DNA of 64,000 bases from Ampelomyces quisqualis (taxonomy: Eukaryota; Ascomycota; Dothideomycetes; Pleosporales; Phaeosphaeriaceae). The notes beneath the pieces were generated by a model. That model was given only the letters and a program-made list of their open reading frames with translations, ran no database searches and was not told the origin of the DNA. Position 1 is the stretch's first letter. Every line of letters begins with the position of its first letter. The DNA lies in assembly GCA_018398575.1 (NCBI GenBank), contig JAGTXZ010000005.1:2666001-2730000 (forward strand), in the 5' to 3' direction. This document shows, piece by piece, positions 26,359-39,070 of the stretch. The translations under genes and the position numbers were made by a program.

Positions 26359-26639
26359 TTGCTGTTAGGTTACTGTTAGGTTGCTAGCGACCAGAAGTAA
26401 GTAGGGCAACTTTGGTAAATTGTCTAGTAGATAGTATTGCTGTCAGGCAGCTACAGGTTGCTGCAACTAGGCTAACTAGATAAATATTAATTTTTCCTAA
26501 TATTAGACTAGCTATAAGTTAAGTACACTATAGTAGTAGTTCTATCTCTACTTACAGTTACTCTAGATTTACTAGAAAGCCTTTATAAAATAGTGCATAC
26601 TAACCTTATTAAACTAGCCTCTAAAGACCTACTTTCTAG

Positions 26640-27050
26640 CTAAGTTCTTAAAGACTCTAGACTAGAACTAGCGCTAGAACTAGAAGATAAGGATAAAGAT
26701 TTGCGCAAATAAAAAGTAGAAGAAATACTCTAAGAGAAGAACGTATAAGGCTATAACAAGAGACAAGTGCTAGTTAAATAGAAGAGATAGCTTACACTAT
26801 TATAGTACCTAAAAGAAGATTTCCTAGATATAGAAGCACTTTATACATTTAGATATAATAAGACAAAGCGTTTGTAAGGCAATATTACTCAAGAGATAAT
26901 AGGTATATAAATTTATAGCTATATAGGCTATAGAAGATTTATTTTAGGCTCTAAAGAAGTAGCTATTTAGAGAATAGCTAGGCTCTTATAAAAGACTCTA
27001 AGGATTTAGCCTAAGGGCCTAACAAAGATACAATAGCTTAGAACTAGTTT
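26640..27050 (+). pseudogene. chromodomain-like tail of a gypsy polyprotein
   Basis: Reading through stops, about 26690-26850 gives LRKQKVEEILQEKNVQ followed by RQVLVKQKRQ, which fits a chromodomain (VEEILDER...YLVKWKGY...TWE) with Trp codons lost. Chromodomains sit at the C-terminus of chromovirus-type Ty3/gypsy pol proteins. Here it lies upstream of, not after, the Gypsy-B RT fragment, so it probably ends a different gypsy copy. The match is moderate. Confidence 0.5.
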
Positions 27051-28270
27051 TTAACAAAAGGTAACTTATTATTATTAAAAGATACAGAGTAGTAATAGTA
27101 GTAATAGAGTAGGCCTAGAAGGTTATTACTAAAGCCTGTAGGCAACGCTGCGCGTAGCTTAAAGCAAGAAGAGATAGAGGTAGTAGTAAGAGCAGCGTAG
27201 AAGAAGGCCTTACGCAATCTTTAGTTAGTAAAATTGTAAATAGTAGATAGGCTAGCTACTACTTATATTCTAGTTAGCTATAATCTTACGCTATAACGCT
27301 ATTATCTTTTGTATGCCTTACTCTAATATATTAAGAGTAGAAACTAAGTTATTTACTTAGTTCCTGCAACTAGGCGTTGCAATAATAAGAGATAACAATA
27401 GAGTATTAGAGATAGAGCTAAAGGCTAAGGCTGTTACGCTACTATTCTATAAAAGCTAGTAAGCTGCCTTAAAGTTAAGCTTAGCGTTATAGAACTACTT
27501 TAGGTTAGTAGAGTAGCTATAGAATAGGCACTACTAGAAAAGTGCTAATAGCCTTTAAGTACGTAGAGGCGCATAAGCTAGCCTTCTTAACGTAGGTAAC
27601 TGCGTTCTTACTGTTAGTAACAAGCTTATAGGCCTTAAGCACTACGCAAAGAGCTAGATACGTAGATAGTAAGCTTATAAATAACTTATAATAGTACTTT
27701 ACTATATAAAAGAAGCTATACTTCTTACTACTATTCTATAAGTAGTTAATACAGCTGTAAACTATATACTTTTTAATATATAACAAGTAGTTAAACTATA
27801 TATACTTTAGCGTTATAGACTTATTATTAGAGTTACTAGTTACTTTGTAACTACCTATATAGCGATAGCGCCTTAAGAGCGTAATAGAGTTAGAAAGAAG
27901 GCGCTTAGAGCGCACAGAGAAGAACATTAGGATATAATTAACAGGTTAATTTATTAGAGAAGCAGGTGTAGTCTAGGCGTAGTCTAGAAGCGTAGAGAAA
28001 GACTAAAGGAAAATAGTATTAGTAGTACAAGAACTAGAATAGAGCTAGCTAAGCGCTAACACAAAACATAGTAGAGGTATAGACGCACGTACATAGTATA
28101 CGCCTAGGTAACAAGCAACGCTAGCGTAACTTTAGCTTAGTATTTTAGTATAACTACTTTACTATAACAACGCAAGCACTAGTATTATAGATAGGTAAGT
28201 AAAGAAGTATATAATAGGCTAGGCTTTACCTAGCTCTTTGCATCTTTAAGCAGAGCTTAGCCTAGCCTTA
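27051..28270. other. unassigned RIP-degraded sequence
   Basis: About 1.2 kb without a frame I can recognise between the chromodomain-like tail and the Gypsy-B RT fragment. It could hold an LTR and leader region, but no repeated partner is visible in the window. Confidence 0.4.
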
Positions 28271-28807
28271 CTACCTTCTTATAGACTAGTACGTATAGAG
28301 GGTATATAAGTCTCTTCTATAGTAGATAGAAGAGCTTAAGGAATACAACTCTTTCTAGTACCTTATTATTCTATCTTTGCAGGCTAGCCTATAACAGAGA
28401 ATATAGTCTTTTTATTAACTTAAAAAAGTATACTTTTGCTTCTAACTAAGTTAAGTTCCTAGGGTTTATTATGTGCCTTAATAGTATTATAATAGATCTA
28501 GAATAGGTTTACGCAGTTACTAATTAGCCTATACTAACATTCTTTAAGGATATTTAAGTCTTCTTAGACTTTGCAAACTTCTATTAACGCTTTATATAGA
28601 GTTTTTCTATTATTATTAGCTCTATTACTAATCTTCTAAAGAGATTAGTTTAAGAGAAGAAGTCTAGTTCTTTTAACTAGCCTAACGCTGCAGAGAAAGT
28701 AAAGCGCTAGCTATGCAACAGGTTTACAACTACGCCTATTCTGTAGCACTATAACTATACACTTCTATCTAAACTAGAAACTAATACCTCTATCTAAAGA
28801 GTAGTAA
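28271..28807 (+). pseudogene. Gypsy-B pol, first part (RT end and RNase H start)
   Basis: The frame reads INLKKYTFASNQVKFLGFI near 28415-28470, a Ty3/gypsy RT signature (KC.F....V.FLG). IQVFLDFANFYQRFI (about 28550-28595, compare FLGFANFYRRFI) and a SKLETNTS stretch (compare LETDAS, the first RNase H Asp) follow. The frame is cut by the LTR of Gypsy-A after GTAA (28804-28807) and continues in the same phase at 55901. RT catalytic motifs upstream are not visible, so the 5' part is lost or unreadable. Confidence 0.82.
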
Positions 28808-28965
28808 TATAAGGAGGCAGACTCTAAGAGTAGATGCTAGGAAATAAAGACGTGAATTTGTAACCTATTCTAATTGCTACCTAGAAGGTTTTTATAGTCC
28901 TAAGGCAGTCTAGACTAGAGGGTTTAGGCGCTTTAGTCTAGAATTGTTTTTAGTGTTCTAGCCTA
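28808..28965 (-). repeat. Gypsy-A 3' LTR, outer piece (158 bp)
   Basis: Begins TATAAGGAGGCAG (TG of the LTR end changed to TA) and matches 55640-55797. It is interrupted at the TA of AGCCTA (28964-28965) by the giant element and resumes at 47923. The two pieces add up to 261 bp, the exact length of the other LTR. Confidence 0.95.
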
Positions 28966-28976
28966 CGTTAGGAAAA
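28966..28976. repeat. giant element TIR, low-coordinate end
   Basis: CGTTAGGAAAA, the perfect inverted partner of 47910-47920. Beyond 11 bp the two ends diverge. The same terminal sequence, RIP-altered, ends the left copy at 26502. Confidence 0.93.
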
Positions 28977-29109
28977 ATTAAGATTTGTCTGGTTAGCCTA
29001 GTTGCGGCAACCTGCGGCTACCTAATAGCAATACTATCTACTAAATAATTTGCTAAAGTTGCTCTACTTACTTCTAGTCGCTAGCAACCTAACAGTAACC
29101 TAATAGCAA

Positions 29110-29181
29110 GTTGCCTGTGTTGCCTGTGTTACCTGTGTTGCTAGTGTCGCTAGTGTCGCTAGTGTTGCTAGTATTGCTAGA
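29110..29181 (+). repeat. 9-bp subterminal direct repeats (8 units)
   Basis: Eight units of GTTGCCTGT / GTTGCTAGT / GTCGCTAGT in tandem. Related units occur in the same orientation at the other end (47877-47909). Subterminal short repeats are known transposase-binding sites in CACTA-type and related elements, so that is the inferred role here. Confidence 0.8.
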
Positions 29182-29399
29182 TTTAACAGTTAAAGACTGT
29201 TAAGTACTGTAGCACTAGTAGAACTATATACTACAGCTAGCTACCTGTGTCTTTACACTCTTGTAGCGTAGGCTAACTAAGCTAGTCCTTCTTGTCTAGT
29301 TATATAGGCTTTTTAATTAAATATAGCATAGACAAATTACGCTCCTTTAAAAGTAGGCTAGCCTAGACATAGCTACTAGGCTTAACGTCCTATAGGGCA

Positions 29400-31320
29400 C
29401 GCATTAGCAGGTATATAACGCGCTCTATATATAAAAGGCTATAACAGCTACTACTACTTGCAAAGTAGTAATTATCTTGCTAGTTAGTTGTGTTAAGATT
29501 AGGTACTGTGTCTGCTAGTACTGCACTATCTGCTACAGTAGTCTGTACTATTACGTTATATTAAGGCTAACCTAACAGTATTTACGCGTTATACTAGTAA
29601 AAGCATATCTAGTTCTTATAACATTTGCGTTGCTTGCTATTTACAACTACTTAATAATACTCTATTTCTTCTTTATACTGTTACACTAACCTATTACACT
29701 TGTCTAGTTCTAGTTACTATTTCTCTTTAGTTAAGGCAATTACGTTAAGTATGTTGCTTTTAATTGCAATATTATAGGCCTGCGTTACAAATTCTTCTTA
29801 TACGTCTTCTGCTACAATACTCTAGCTACCTCTACAGTTCTTAAACTATAGCTGTTTGTTTGCCTTATAAAGGTATTCTAGTATAAGTTTATCTGTATGT
29901 TTGTACTCTTCTAGTAAAACATTTTTTACCTTACCTAATACTTTACGTACGCGTATATAGACAGTATCTTATGCAAGTTATTATATATTGCATTACATTT
30001 AGACTTACTTATATTATTAGTGTCTTTGTGTAGGACTTTCTCCTTCTTTCTAACGTTCTTCTTTCTATTCTTTTCTATTAAGTAGTTTACCTTCTCCTTC
30101 TCTTTGTTGTTATAATTGTTTATAAGCGTATTATAGCAATCTTGCTTCTCTTTTATGCAGTTAGCTAGGATATTATCTACGTTGTTGTTATAGGTATCCT
30201 TTAGCACTAAAACATTAGCTCTGTTATTCTTTTATTAGTTTGTGTATATAGCAATATCTTGTTGTATATTATTCTATATAAGAATCTATTAAATACCTTT
30301 TAGGTTCTTCTATTTTTTGCAAATAGTATTAAAGTAGTCTGCTTTCTATTAGCTAATGCTATGTGTAGAACTTGCAACATACCTTCTATAGTGTGTCTAT
30401 AGAAGAGTATAGTTTTCCTAGTGCTATTGTTATTAAATTCTCTTATTACGTTAAATATAACTAAGCCTATTAGTGCTACTATATTTGCACTTAGTTTATT
30501 AAACTTCTTTTAATTTCTAGTTATTGTAGCAATGCTCTATTTCCTGTTATTATAGAATAACTATGCTATTACTACTGCAAGACTAGGGTTTAGAAATCTA
30601 GTAGATTTGGGCTGTCTTTAGTTAGCTAGCATAGCTGTTTTAGAGGTGTACTTGCGTTCTTTAGGTCTTATAGTAGGTAAATAAAGTCTTTAAGCAGTTT
30701 GCTAGGCTTAAGAACCTGTCTGTCTAGGTAGTTTAATATATAGGCACTAGTAATTTCTAGTTATCTTTACCTTATTACGTAGGTCTGCAAGTTGCTGCAT
30801 ATATCTAGTATCTAGGCGCCTACTATTAGCTACTGTCCTTAGTAGGCTGCAATAGTACTTATATAGCAGGCAGCTTCTTTGTACAATGTTAAGCTAATAT
30901 ACAATTAAACTAACAATAGCAGAGTATTCTATACTTCTATCTAAGCGTCTAGCAGTATTTAGGCGTATATATACCTACGTGCATTAAGCTATAGCGTTAT
31001 TACTGTACTATATAGCGTCTTTCTATTGTTAGTAAGTAGTTGCGTTACTAGGATAACTCTTACCTTCTCTAGTGTAGTCTTATTTTCTAGTAACACACTT
31101 TTCTTTGCCTAGCGTTTTTCTTTTCTTTATAGTAGTAACCTAAATAGGTCTACACTAGATAAGAAGAGTTGCAACTCTATAATAGTTAGAACTACTTAAT
31201 TATATATAATAAGGCATCTTCCTATAATACAACAGCCTTAAGTCTAATAGTAGTTCTCTTTTAACTACTAATGTTTTCTATGTATTAGTCCTATAGGTTT
31301 TTAGTTTGTGTTAGCTTGTT
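29400..31320 (-). pseudogene. unrecognised element frame, right copy
   Basis: Minus-strand frame read through RIP stops. A 90-codon stretch (29935-30207) is fully open and Lys/Asn/Glu-rich, suggesting a charged, possibly coiled-coil region. Upstream of it (about 30250-30620) the frame reads like STRFLNPSIAVVIAQ with hydrophobic helices. It matches no family I know. It is the element's outermost gene at this end, transcribed toward the TIR. Confidence 0.42.
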
Positions 31321-31874
31321 ATACTTATACTACTGCTACGTCTAGATTTCTCTTGTTAATAAGTAAGTAAGGCTGCAGATCTAGGAGTGTATAGTATTTA
31401 ATCTCTAGGCTGTCTTGTTAGGTAACTTTTTAGTTAGGCTAGTATAGCAGTTAGTTGTACTTTTGTTTTAATTCTAGAGTTAAGGCTTAAGAATAGTAGC
31501 GTTAGAGTCTAGATAGTTTTTAGTCTCTGCAGCGTCTTAGTTTTTAGTATGTTAGTTCTAGAGTTATATCTCCTAAGAGCCTAACCTTTACACTATTGTC
31601 TATTAGCGCTTATTTTAGCGCTTATTTAGATAGAGATATAGTATGCTACTAGTATTACTTAAATTTGCTGCTTAGTATAGAGTATACAGAGTAAGCGCTT
31701 TCTCTTTAAACATTAGAGAACTATTAGTAAGAGTAGCAGAAGTAAGCAATATGTATAGCGTAACAGAGTTTTTACTTTGTAGGTATAAGTAGAGTTTTTG
31801 TAATATATACAGTCTAATATTGTCTTAAATTCTGCCAAAGCGTAGTAGTTAGGCTGTTTAATTAGATAGCCCCT
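31321..31874. other. spacer holding the empty Tc1 target site
   Basis: Corresponds to 21845-22388 plus 24172-24180 of the left copy. The uninterrupted target of the Tc1 insertion lies at about 31335-31350. A 62-codon frame (31713-31901, minus) is mirrored in the left arm, but it runs into the tandem array and has no recognisable domain. Confidence 0.6.
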
Positions 31875-32141
31875 TGTTCTTAACTGCGTGCTAGTGTACA
31901 CAATAGTTATCTACTATTAGCACAAATAGTTATACGCGCAATATAGGTAATTAGGTACTCTTCTATTCTTAACTGCGTGCTAGCGTATATAATAGTTGTC
32001 TACTATTAGCATAAATAGTTGTGCGCGCAATACAGGTAATCTAGTACTCTTCTATTCTTTACTAAATATTAGCGTACACAATAGTTGTCTACTGTTAGCA
32101 TAAATAGTTATGCGCGCAATATAGGCAATCTAGTAGCCTTG
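31875..32141. repeat. 89-bp tandem array (3 units)
   Basis: Unit starts at 31875, 31964 and 32053 (TATTCTTAACTGCGTG / TATTCTTTACTAAAT), exact 89-bp period. Located just past the 3' end of the Plavaka-like transposase gene. Confidence 0.9.
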
Positions 32142-32159
32142 TACGCAGAAAACTATTTA

Positions 32160-35100
32160 CCTAGTAAGTTGTTAGTATAGATCTAGTATACTACTATACT
32201 AGTTATGTTTGTAGTTTAATTGTAAATAACGCCTAGTGTATCTTTAATGCAACTATCTCTTGTAATGCGCTGTACTAGTGTGCTTTTATAGATATCTATA
32301 TTTGCGCCTATCTATCTTTTTTCTTTGTGTAGTAATATATGCTGTTGCATTTACTTTTTAAGCCTAATTTGTGCTCTAATATCTGTACAAACAAATTGTA
32401 ATTAAGGTTGTTAATATACTTGTTTATTACTAGCAGGTTGTAGTGTGCATATAACAGCTAGTTTGTCTTAATAAAAGTGTACTTGTTTCTAGTTGCGTTT
32501 AACACTAATATAGTTGTTATGTTAGAAGTAATTTGTGTTATACTTAACTCTTTGTTAACTATTTCTATTATCTTTCTACGCAGGTTTCTATTTAGCAAAG
32601 CTTGCTCCTAATTGTTATTTAGTTTAGTTTTGTTCTATTGCAAGCGCATCTGTTAGGCTGCGTTGTAGTCATATTAGACAGCAAAGTGTATAATTGTCTA
32701 GATAAGGTAACTATTAGCTGCGTTCTATAGTAGTCTATTCTATTATAATGCAATTGCTCTTATAATTTACTATAAGTGTTCTTTTACTATAGTTGTTTGT
32801 AAAGAACAGCCTAGCATCTTCTGCCTCTTTATCTTTTGTTCTATGTTAGAGTATATTAAGTTATATTCTTTTGCTATTAGTTGCATTATATTGCATATAC
32901 TGTCTTTTAATAATTGTGTCTAGTGTTGCTATAGTAGTGCTATCCTTCTATCTACACTAACTAGCAATTCTAGGTAACTATTACAATATCTCTGTAATAC
33001 TTGCGTATATAGATAAGAGTTGCTATTATTACGCATTTGTAGTAGTATATAGTATGTAGTAAGAAGGTTGCGTTAGCAGCCTTGCGCTACAGTCCTATAT
33101 TATAGCGCTTGTTATGTTAGTAGGTTTGCGTTCTATTAGGTAGGCTAAAGCAATAGTAGAGCTATTATTAGATATACAATTCTATTTACTATGTCTAACG
33201 CTACATACTAGTTGTCTTACTACACTTGCTTCTGTTTATAATTCTGCACTATACGTATCTAGTCTTAATTAAACGTAAAAGAATATAGTCTATTATATTT
33301 GTCCTAATTAATATAATTATTTATATAATAAGAAACAGGGACCTTATTATTAAGTGTAGGTAGATCCTTTAGTACTAAGTGCATAGGGTAAACAATAGTT
33401 ATTATGTTGTATACCTTAAATGCTTGTAATATACGTTACTTAGTCTTTGTACTATGTGTATAGTAGCGTATGCTTAGCATCCTTGTTATATTATTAATTT
33501 AACTATTGTTGTTAAACGCTATAACCTTGCAGAAGGCACCTGTATACTTATATTTCTTTCTATTCTTATTTTAGTGTTTGTTGTTAATAAATATAAGTAT
33601 TAAGTGCACCTAAGCTACAGCTCTACTATTTGCAATAGTCTAAGACAGTTGCGTGTAGTTCTTATATTTAAACTCTTGTACCTACACGTAATCTTTGCGC
33701 TATTTTCTAGTTTTATACTAGTTAGGTGCGTATTACATAATGTCTTCTTTGCAATGTTTAGAGTTGTTATAGCGTTTACCTAATAGCCTTAAGCATCTTA
33801 TAGAAGAGTGTATTTTTACATTTATCCTATTTACCTAGTAAGAGTTAGAGTTCTATCTATCTTTATTATATAGAGTAATAAAGTAGCTAGTTACCTTCTA
33901 ATAGTAGTGTTAGACAAATACTGCAGTAGTATATGTAAAGTCTAGCAACGTAATATATACAGTAACCTTGCTAAGGAGTAGTATAATAGAATTTAGTAAT
34001 ATACCTAGTATAGACTATCTAAGTTATTTAAATAGTATTACTGTTAACACACTTATAGTAAAGGTGTACTTGCGCTAGTTAGTAGTAGTGCACTGTTAAC
34101 TTTAGTCTATAACTATCTTATGTTTAAACGCTATAAGCGTAAGCTGTCTAGAGTTATAAAGGCAGATCTGCGCAAGAAAATCTCTCTTGTTTGTTATTAG
34201 GTAGAATTGTTTTACTATTGTAATATAGTAGGCCTTACTATTTATTCTAGTGCATATGCTATTAAAGGCCCTATATATATAGATATTGTTAATAATATAG
34301 GTTAGCGCGTGCTATTTAGGGTAGTTAAAATCCTTTTCTTTTCCTTACGTCTGTCTAAAAGGTTAAAACTCTTCTTTTAGAACATCTATTTGTTTGATAG
34401 CTAACAACATATACCCTAATAGGTTTTTGTTATAACTCTTGTATTGTAAGAGTACTAGTAGATTGTACGCAGCTTAGATAAAATACAACACGTACAGTGC
34501 CTTAGTTGCTAGCAGAGGAAACACTACTGCTATAAATTAGCAAATTACTGCTTTTTGTTCTGCGCTAGTCTACTGCAATACTTTTGTAAAAGCCCTCTTG
34601 TTATTAAACTGTTTTAGTCTAGTGTTATACTTAATCTAGCAAAACCTTTTATTTAACTAGGCACAGCTATTATCTTCTGCTACTAGAACTGCAGCACTAT
34701 TCTAGCTCTTCTTTTGTCTAGGGTGTATATCTATTAGTATATCTTCTGTAAATTCTAATATCTTTATAACTAACTCCTTAAGCAGTAGATGCAATGTATC
34801 TATAGCTAATAACTTATGTATATTAAAGTTGTAGTAATTCTAGCCAAAGCACTCTACTAGATAAACGTAATCCTTATATCCTTTATTAAGACAACAACTC
34901 TATTACAGGCGTATATACTCTTCTATTTGCTACAGATATTTATTACATAAGTTCTCTTATTTGTCTAGTAGTACTATGCATTAAGTATAGTATCTGTTTT
35001 TCTTTACACCTATTAGTAGCACTTACTCTTTATAGTTAGCTAGAATTGTACAAATAGTTAGGTAACACTGTTACGTCTGTTAGTTAGCACACTCTAGCTA

Positions 35101-36230
35101 TATACTGTATTTGGCAGCTCTTTTAAGTGCTGCAGTTACTAGTTAGCGTCTGTTCTTTACAGTAACCCTTTGTTGTTAACACTGTGGTTAGTACTTACGC
35201 AACAACAGTTTACCTATACAGTAATAATACACTTTACTCTTTAGAATAGGATCTAGAAGCTTAGCTGTTAGGATAAATCTAGCTAGTAGTGTCCTAGGTG
35301 TTGTTCTGCGTTGTTGTGCCTTATAGTTAAGATTTCTAATAGTAATATATATTAGCTATAGTGCTACGTTGCTAGATATTATAGATAACTGTGTTTTGTC
35401 TACTACTAGTATAACTGGCATAAGAGTTGCACTATCTAGTAAGCGCTGTTGTATTAACTACTACTAATTTCCTAAGTGTAGTTTGTAATACACTCTTATA
35501 GGTTTGTTAGGCGTGCCTGTAAAAGAATAGCTAGGTGCGTAAACTATCTTGTTAGTAAATAGGCAATAACTAAGTATAAAGGCAATCTGTAATATAATAT
35601 CCTAGTATATAAATATATATTAGTTAGGTTAGAGGTTTAGTAACCTAGATGTAATTGCTACGTCCTCTTATATCTATACGTTATCTTGTAGCCTAGATTA
35701 AATGTTTAACATAGCCTGCTGCTACTAGCGCCCTAATTAGAACTACAGCTATAAATATAGCTTATGTAGCTATATGTTAGTAAAGAGGCTATTAACGTTA
35801 CCTAATGTGCATTTTATCCTTTGTAGCTACAATGCAAACGCTAGTGCAAAAAGAAAACTAAAGGGCCCTACTATGTTATTCCTATTAGTGTTAGCACGCG
35901 TGCGCTATTTAGCTACGTATAGCCTACTACTTTGCGTCTACTATTCTTAAACTAAAGGGTTTGCTAGCGTGCTGTCTACTTACTATCTTAAACAGCTTGT
36001 TCTATCCTTATATAGACGCTAACATTAGGCCTATCTACTCTATTGCCTTATATTTAGCTAGAGTATAGTTGCGTTTATATAAGGTGTTACTATATAAAGC
36101 AGGTACTATGTTGTCTAGAGTAGCATCTATTGCGTTACAGCTATTAGGGCTGTGCTATTATATTATAGTGTTAGGGGTTATAACTAGCGTATTGTTAGGT
36201 AGCAGGTGGCAACGCGTCTGGCATTAAGCA
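32160..36230 (-). pseudogene. Plavaka/KDZ-like transposase remnant, right copy
   Basis: Same gene as at 17480-21560, aligned without net gap over the checked positions. VDETQ lies at 35390-35404, the DILH segment near 34775-34810 and the TNKRD segment near 34175-34210. The Glu expected before the latter (G-E-x-A-H in Plavaka proteins) reads Lys, as a G-to-A change would produce. RIP has filled the frame with stops. The wide spacing of conserved blocks and the ~1,350-codon length fit the large transposases of this group. An N-terminal zinc finger, common in the family, cannot be confirmed. Confidence 0.73.
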
Positions 36231-37260
36231 CTATGTTTAACAAGTTCTGCGTACGTCTTAGTGTAAAAGCTATATAGTATGCATATACAATCTATTACCA
36301 ATTTGTTTATGTACAACTCTATAGTTTAGATGTAAAGAAACTAAGTGTGTAAAAACAGTATTAATATTAGTTATATAGTGTTAAGGTAGTTACTAGCAGT
36401 ATCTATTCTATACTGCACAGTCTGTTGTCTACAGTAGTCTACTAAAGTCTACTATAGCTAATAGTTACCTAACCTATGTACAGAACTATGCTAACAGTTG
36501 TAGGCGCAACAACTAATATTTTTCTTTTCTTTAATATTCTTTATTACTCTAACAACTGTTACGTTATTATACTAGAGCTTACTTGTTAACAACTAGATTA
36601 GTTAGGCTAGCTAACACAGCTTAATAAAGATTAATATTAATAATAATTATTACGCTAAAAAATATTAACACCCTAGAATAAACAAGTTACTGCGCGTTTA
36701 AAATATATACAGTAGAACCTAAACACCTAAAAAGGTAAGTATACTTGCAAGTAGACACGTACAAGGTTTAAAAGTATAAAAAAAATAGACTAGTAGCTCT
36801 AGCAGCCTAATATACAACCTATACTAAGGTAGCTAGGCTTAGTACAGATAGAAGCAGGTAGAATAGTGTACTATATATACTATAGGTAAGACTAGTAACA
36901 GGCGTAGGCAATTACTTAACAGTAAGAAATAATAAGTATAATTTATATATAGTATTAACTAATGTTCTAAGCAGCTAGTATATTTAATCTTTTCTAGTTT
37001 TAAAATGCCTGCAGATCTAATTCATATTCTTTCTCTAGCACAGTATAGAACAGTTGTCTACTAGAGACTACTGTTCTAACTTACTCTAATGTGCAAATAT
37101 AACAAGGGCTAAATAGTAACAAAGACTATTAACAAACTGCTGTATATTAAACGCATTTACGTGCTGCTTACTCTTTAACTATTAGCGCTAATAGAGCATA
37201 TAATAGCCTTACTAGCTAGCTACTCTCTGCCTCTTGCTATATATATATTTTCTTAACCTT
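36231..37260. other. non-coding spacer between divergent gene sets
   Basis: No coherent frame. This kilobase lies between the minus-strand genes (transposase and outer frame) and the plus-strand genes, so it is the likely position of divergent promoters, now unreadable. Confidence 0.5.
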
Positions 37261-37561
37261 AAAACTAGAGATAAATTTACCTATATGTCTCTAGTCTTAG
37301 AGTTAAGGTAACAGTCTTTTGTTAAAACATACACAAAACCTAGTGTTATTTTTATCTATTATATACTTGCGCCTCCTTACACTTCTCTAACTTTAAAACT
37401 AGAGATAAATTTACTTATATGTCTCTAGTCTTAGAGTTAAGGTAACAGTCTTTTATTAAAACATATATAGAACCTAGTGTTATTTTTATCTATTATATAC
37501 TTGCGCCTCTTTACACTTTTCTAACCTTAAAACTAGAGATAAATTTACTTATGTGCCTATG
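37261..37561. repeat. ~134-bp tandem array
   Basis: AAAACTAGAGATAAATTTAC recurs at 37261, 37394 and 37529 (133-135 bp period). Two full units plus a partial one. Confidence 0.87.
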
Positions 37562-37843
37562 TATATAGCTGCTTCTTAACACCTAACTTATACTCTTAAT
37601 TTAATATTACTGTCTTTGTATATATATTCTTTATAAGTCTAAAAGACTTAATTCTTTATTATATTTTTATTCTTATAAAACTAAAACTATACCTATTACG
37701 TCTATATGTTTGTGTAGTTTAAAAATCTAGAACTAAGCTTTACTATGTTATTAGCACTACACCTACGCTACTTCTTAGCCTACTAGTATAGAAGCAAATT
37801 TATGTCCTAGATAGACTCTTTAGTAGCTGTTTAGATATTGTAG

Positions 37844-38430
37844 CTTAACTAAGATACCTTATAACGTGTTTAACAACAAAGATCTCTACAATAACAGCTA
37901 TAATAGCATCCTAGAGCGTACATTAATAACTTAGCCTAACTTAAGAGCGCTATTGTTACAACAACTTTGTTATATCCTGCAACACTATTACTTAACTAAG
38001 ATACTTTATAGCGTGTTTAAAAGCAAGGATCTCTACAACAACAGCTACAATAGCATCCTAATACGCACATTAACAACTTAGCCTAACTTAAGAGCGCTGT
38101 TGTTACAACAACTTTATTATATTCTGTAATACTATTACTTAACTAAGATACCTTATAGTGTATTTGAAAGCAAGAATCTCTACAACAACAGCTATAATAG
38201 CATCCTAATATGCACATTAATAACTTAGCCTAACTTAAGAGCGCTATTGTTACAATAACTTTGTTATGTCCTGCAACACTATTACTTAACTAAGATACCT
38301 TATAGCGTGTTTAAAAGCAAGAATCTCTATAATAATAACTATAATAGCATCCTAGTGCACACATTAATAACTTAGCCTAACTTAAGAGCGCTGTTGTTGC
38401 AATAACTTTGTTATGTCCTATAATACACAT
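37844..38430. repeat. ~147-bp tandem array (4 units)
   Basis: CTTAACTAAGATAC recurs at 37844, 37991, 38139 and 38285. Each unit contains TTAGCCTAACTTAAGAGCGC. It is the uninterrupted version of the array that received the Copia element in the left copy. Confidence 0.9.
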
Positions 38431-38499
38431 TAACAACTTAGCCTAACTTAAGAACGCAATTCTTATACTATTAGGTAACTAGAAGATATTAGAGATATA

Positions 38500-39060
38500 A
38501 CTACAATTTACATGCTTTTGTCTATATATTGTTACAGGCAAAAATTAAAGACAACGTAGAGTTACAGTTGTTTGTTAGGACATTTCTATCCTAGCACTCT
38601 TATTAGGCTCTTTAACAGCAAAGCCTACCTAAGCAGCTGCGACCTCTCTTATACTATATACAATATATTTCTGTTAGACTCTATAAGCAGTAATCTAACG
38701 TCTAGATATTAAGATATTCTAACTACAACTTACATAACATTAAGTCTCCTATTGTTACTAAGCTTTATTACAGCTTTAAGAACTTCTATTAATATAAAGA
38801 AGTTACGCGCATTAAACTTATCTACACTAAGATGCTACTAGCTAGTAATAAAAAGGATACCTACTACACTAGTAGGCATAACTAAGACTTTAAAGGACAC
38901 CTATATAAATTAAAACAACAGGCCTGTATTTATTTATCTTAGAGACGCTTAGCAGAGAAGAATATGTATAAGAGGTAACGTATAATACTTTATAAATCTT
39001 GTGCATAGTATATAAGGTAGTAAATACCTTAAACGTATTAATCTCTATAATTTAACTCTT
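38500..39060 (+). pseudogene. decayed frame between tandem arrays, right copy
   Basis: Counterpart of 7131-7690. Read through stops it gives a Ser/Tyr/Leu-rich stretch (for example YLSSCDLSYTIYN) and then a Lys-rich one. Unrecognised; it could be the N-terminal part of an element gene or simply non-coding. Confidence 0.3.
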
Positions 39061-39070
39061 TTAACAACTA

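Larger units (their letters stand above)
3281..26502 (-). mobile_element. truncated inverted copy of the giant TIR element (left arm)
   Basis: This stretch is the reverse complement of 28966-43770, so the two form a large inverted repeat. Matched landmarks include both transposase remnants and all tandem arrays. Relative to the right copy it lacks the outer 4.1 kb (including the terminal repeat at 47910-47920), lacks about 650 bp of the pogo-like gene (junction near 5470), and has 4 rather than 7 units of the 101-bp array. It gained about 248 bp at 4196-4443, a Copia element at 8196-15733 and a Tc1 element at 22389-24171. Its inner end (26488-26502) still shows the terminal TTTTCCTAA with the last CG changed to TA. 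Confidence 0.9.
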
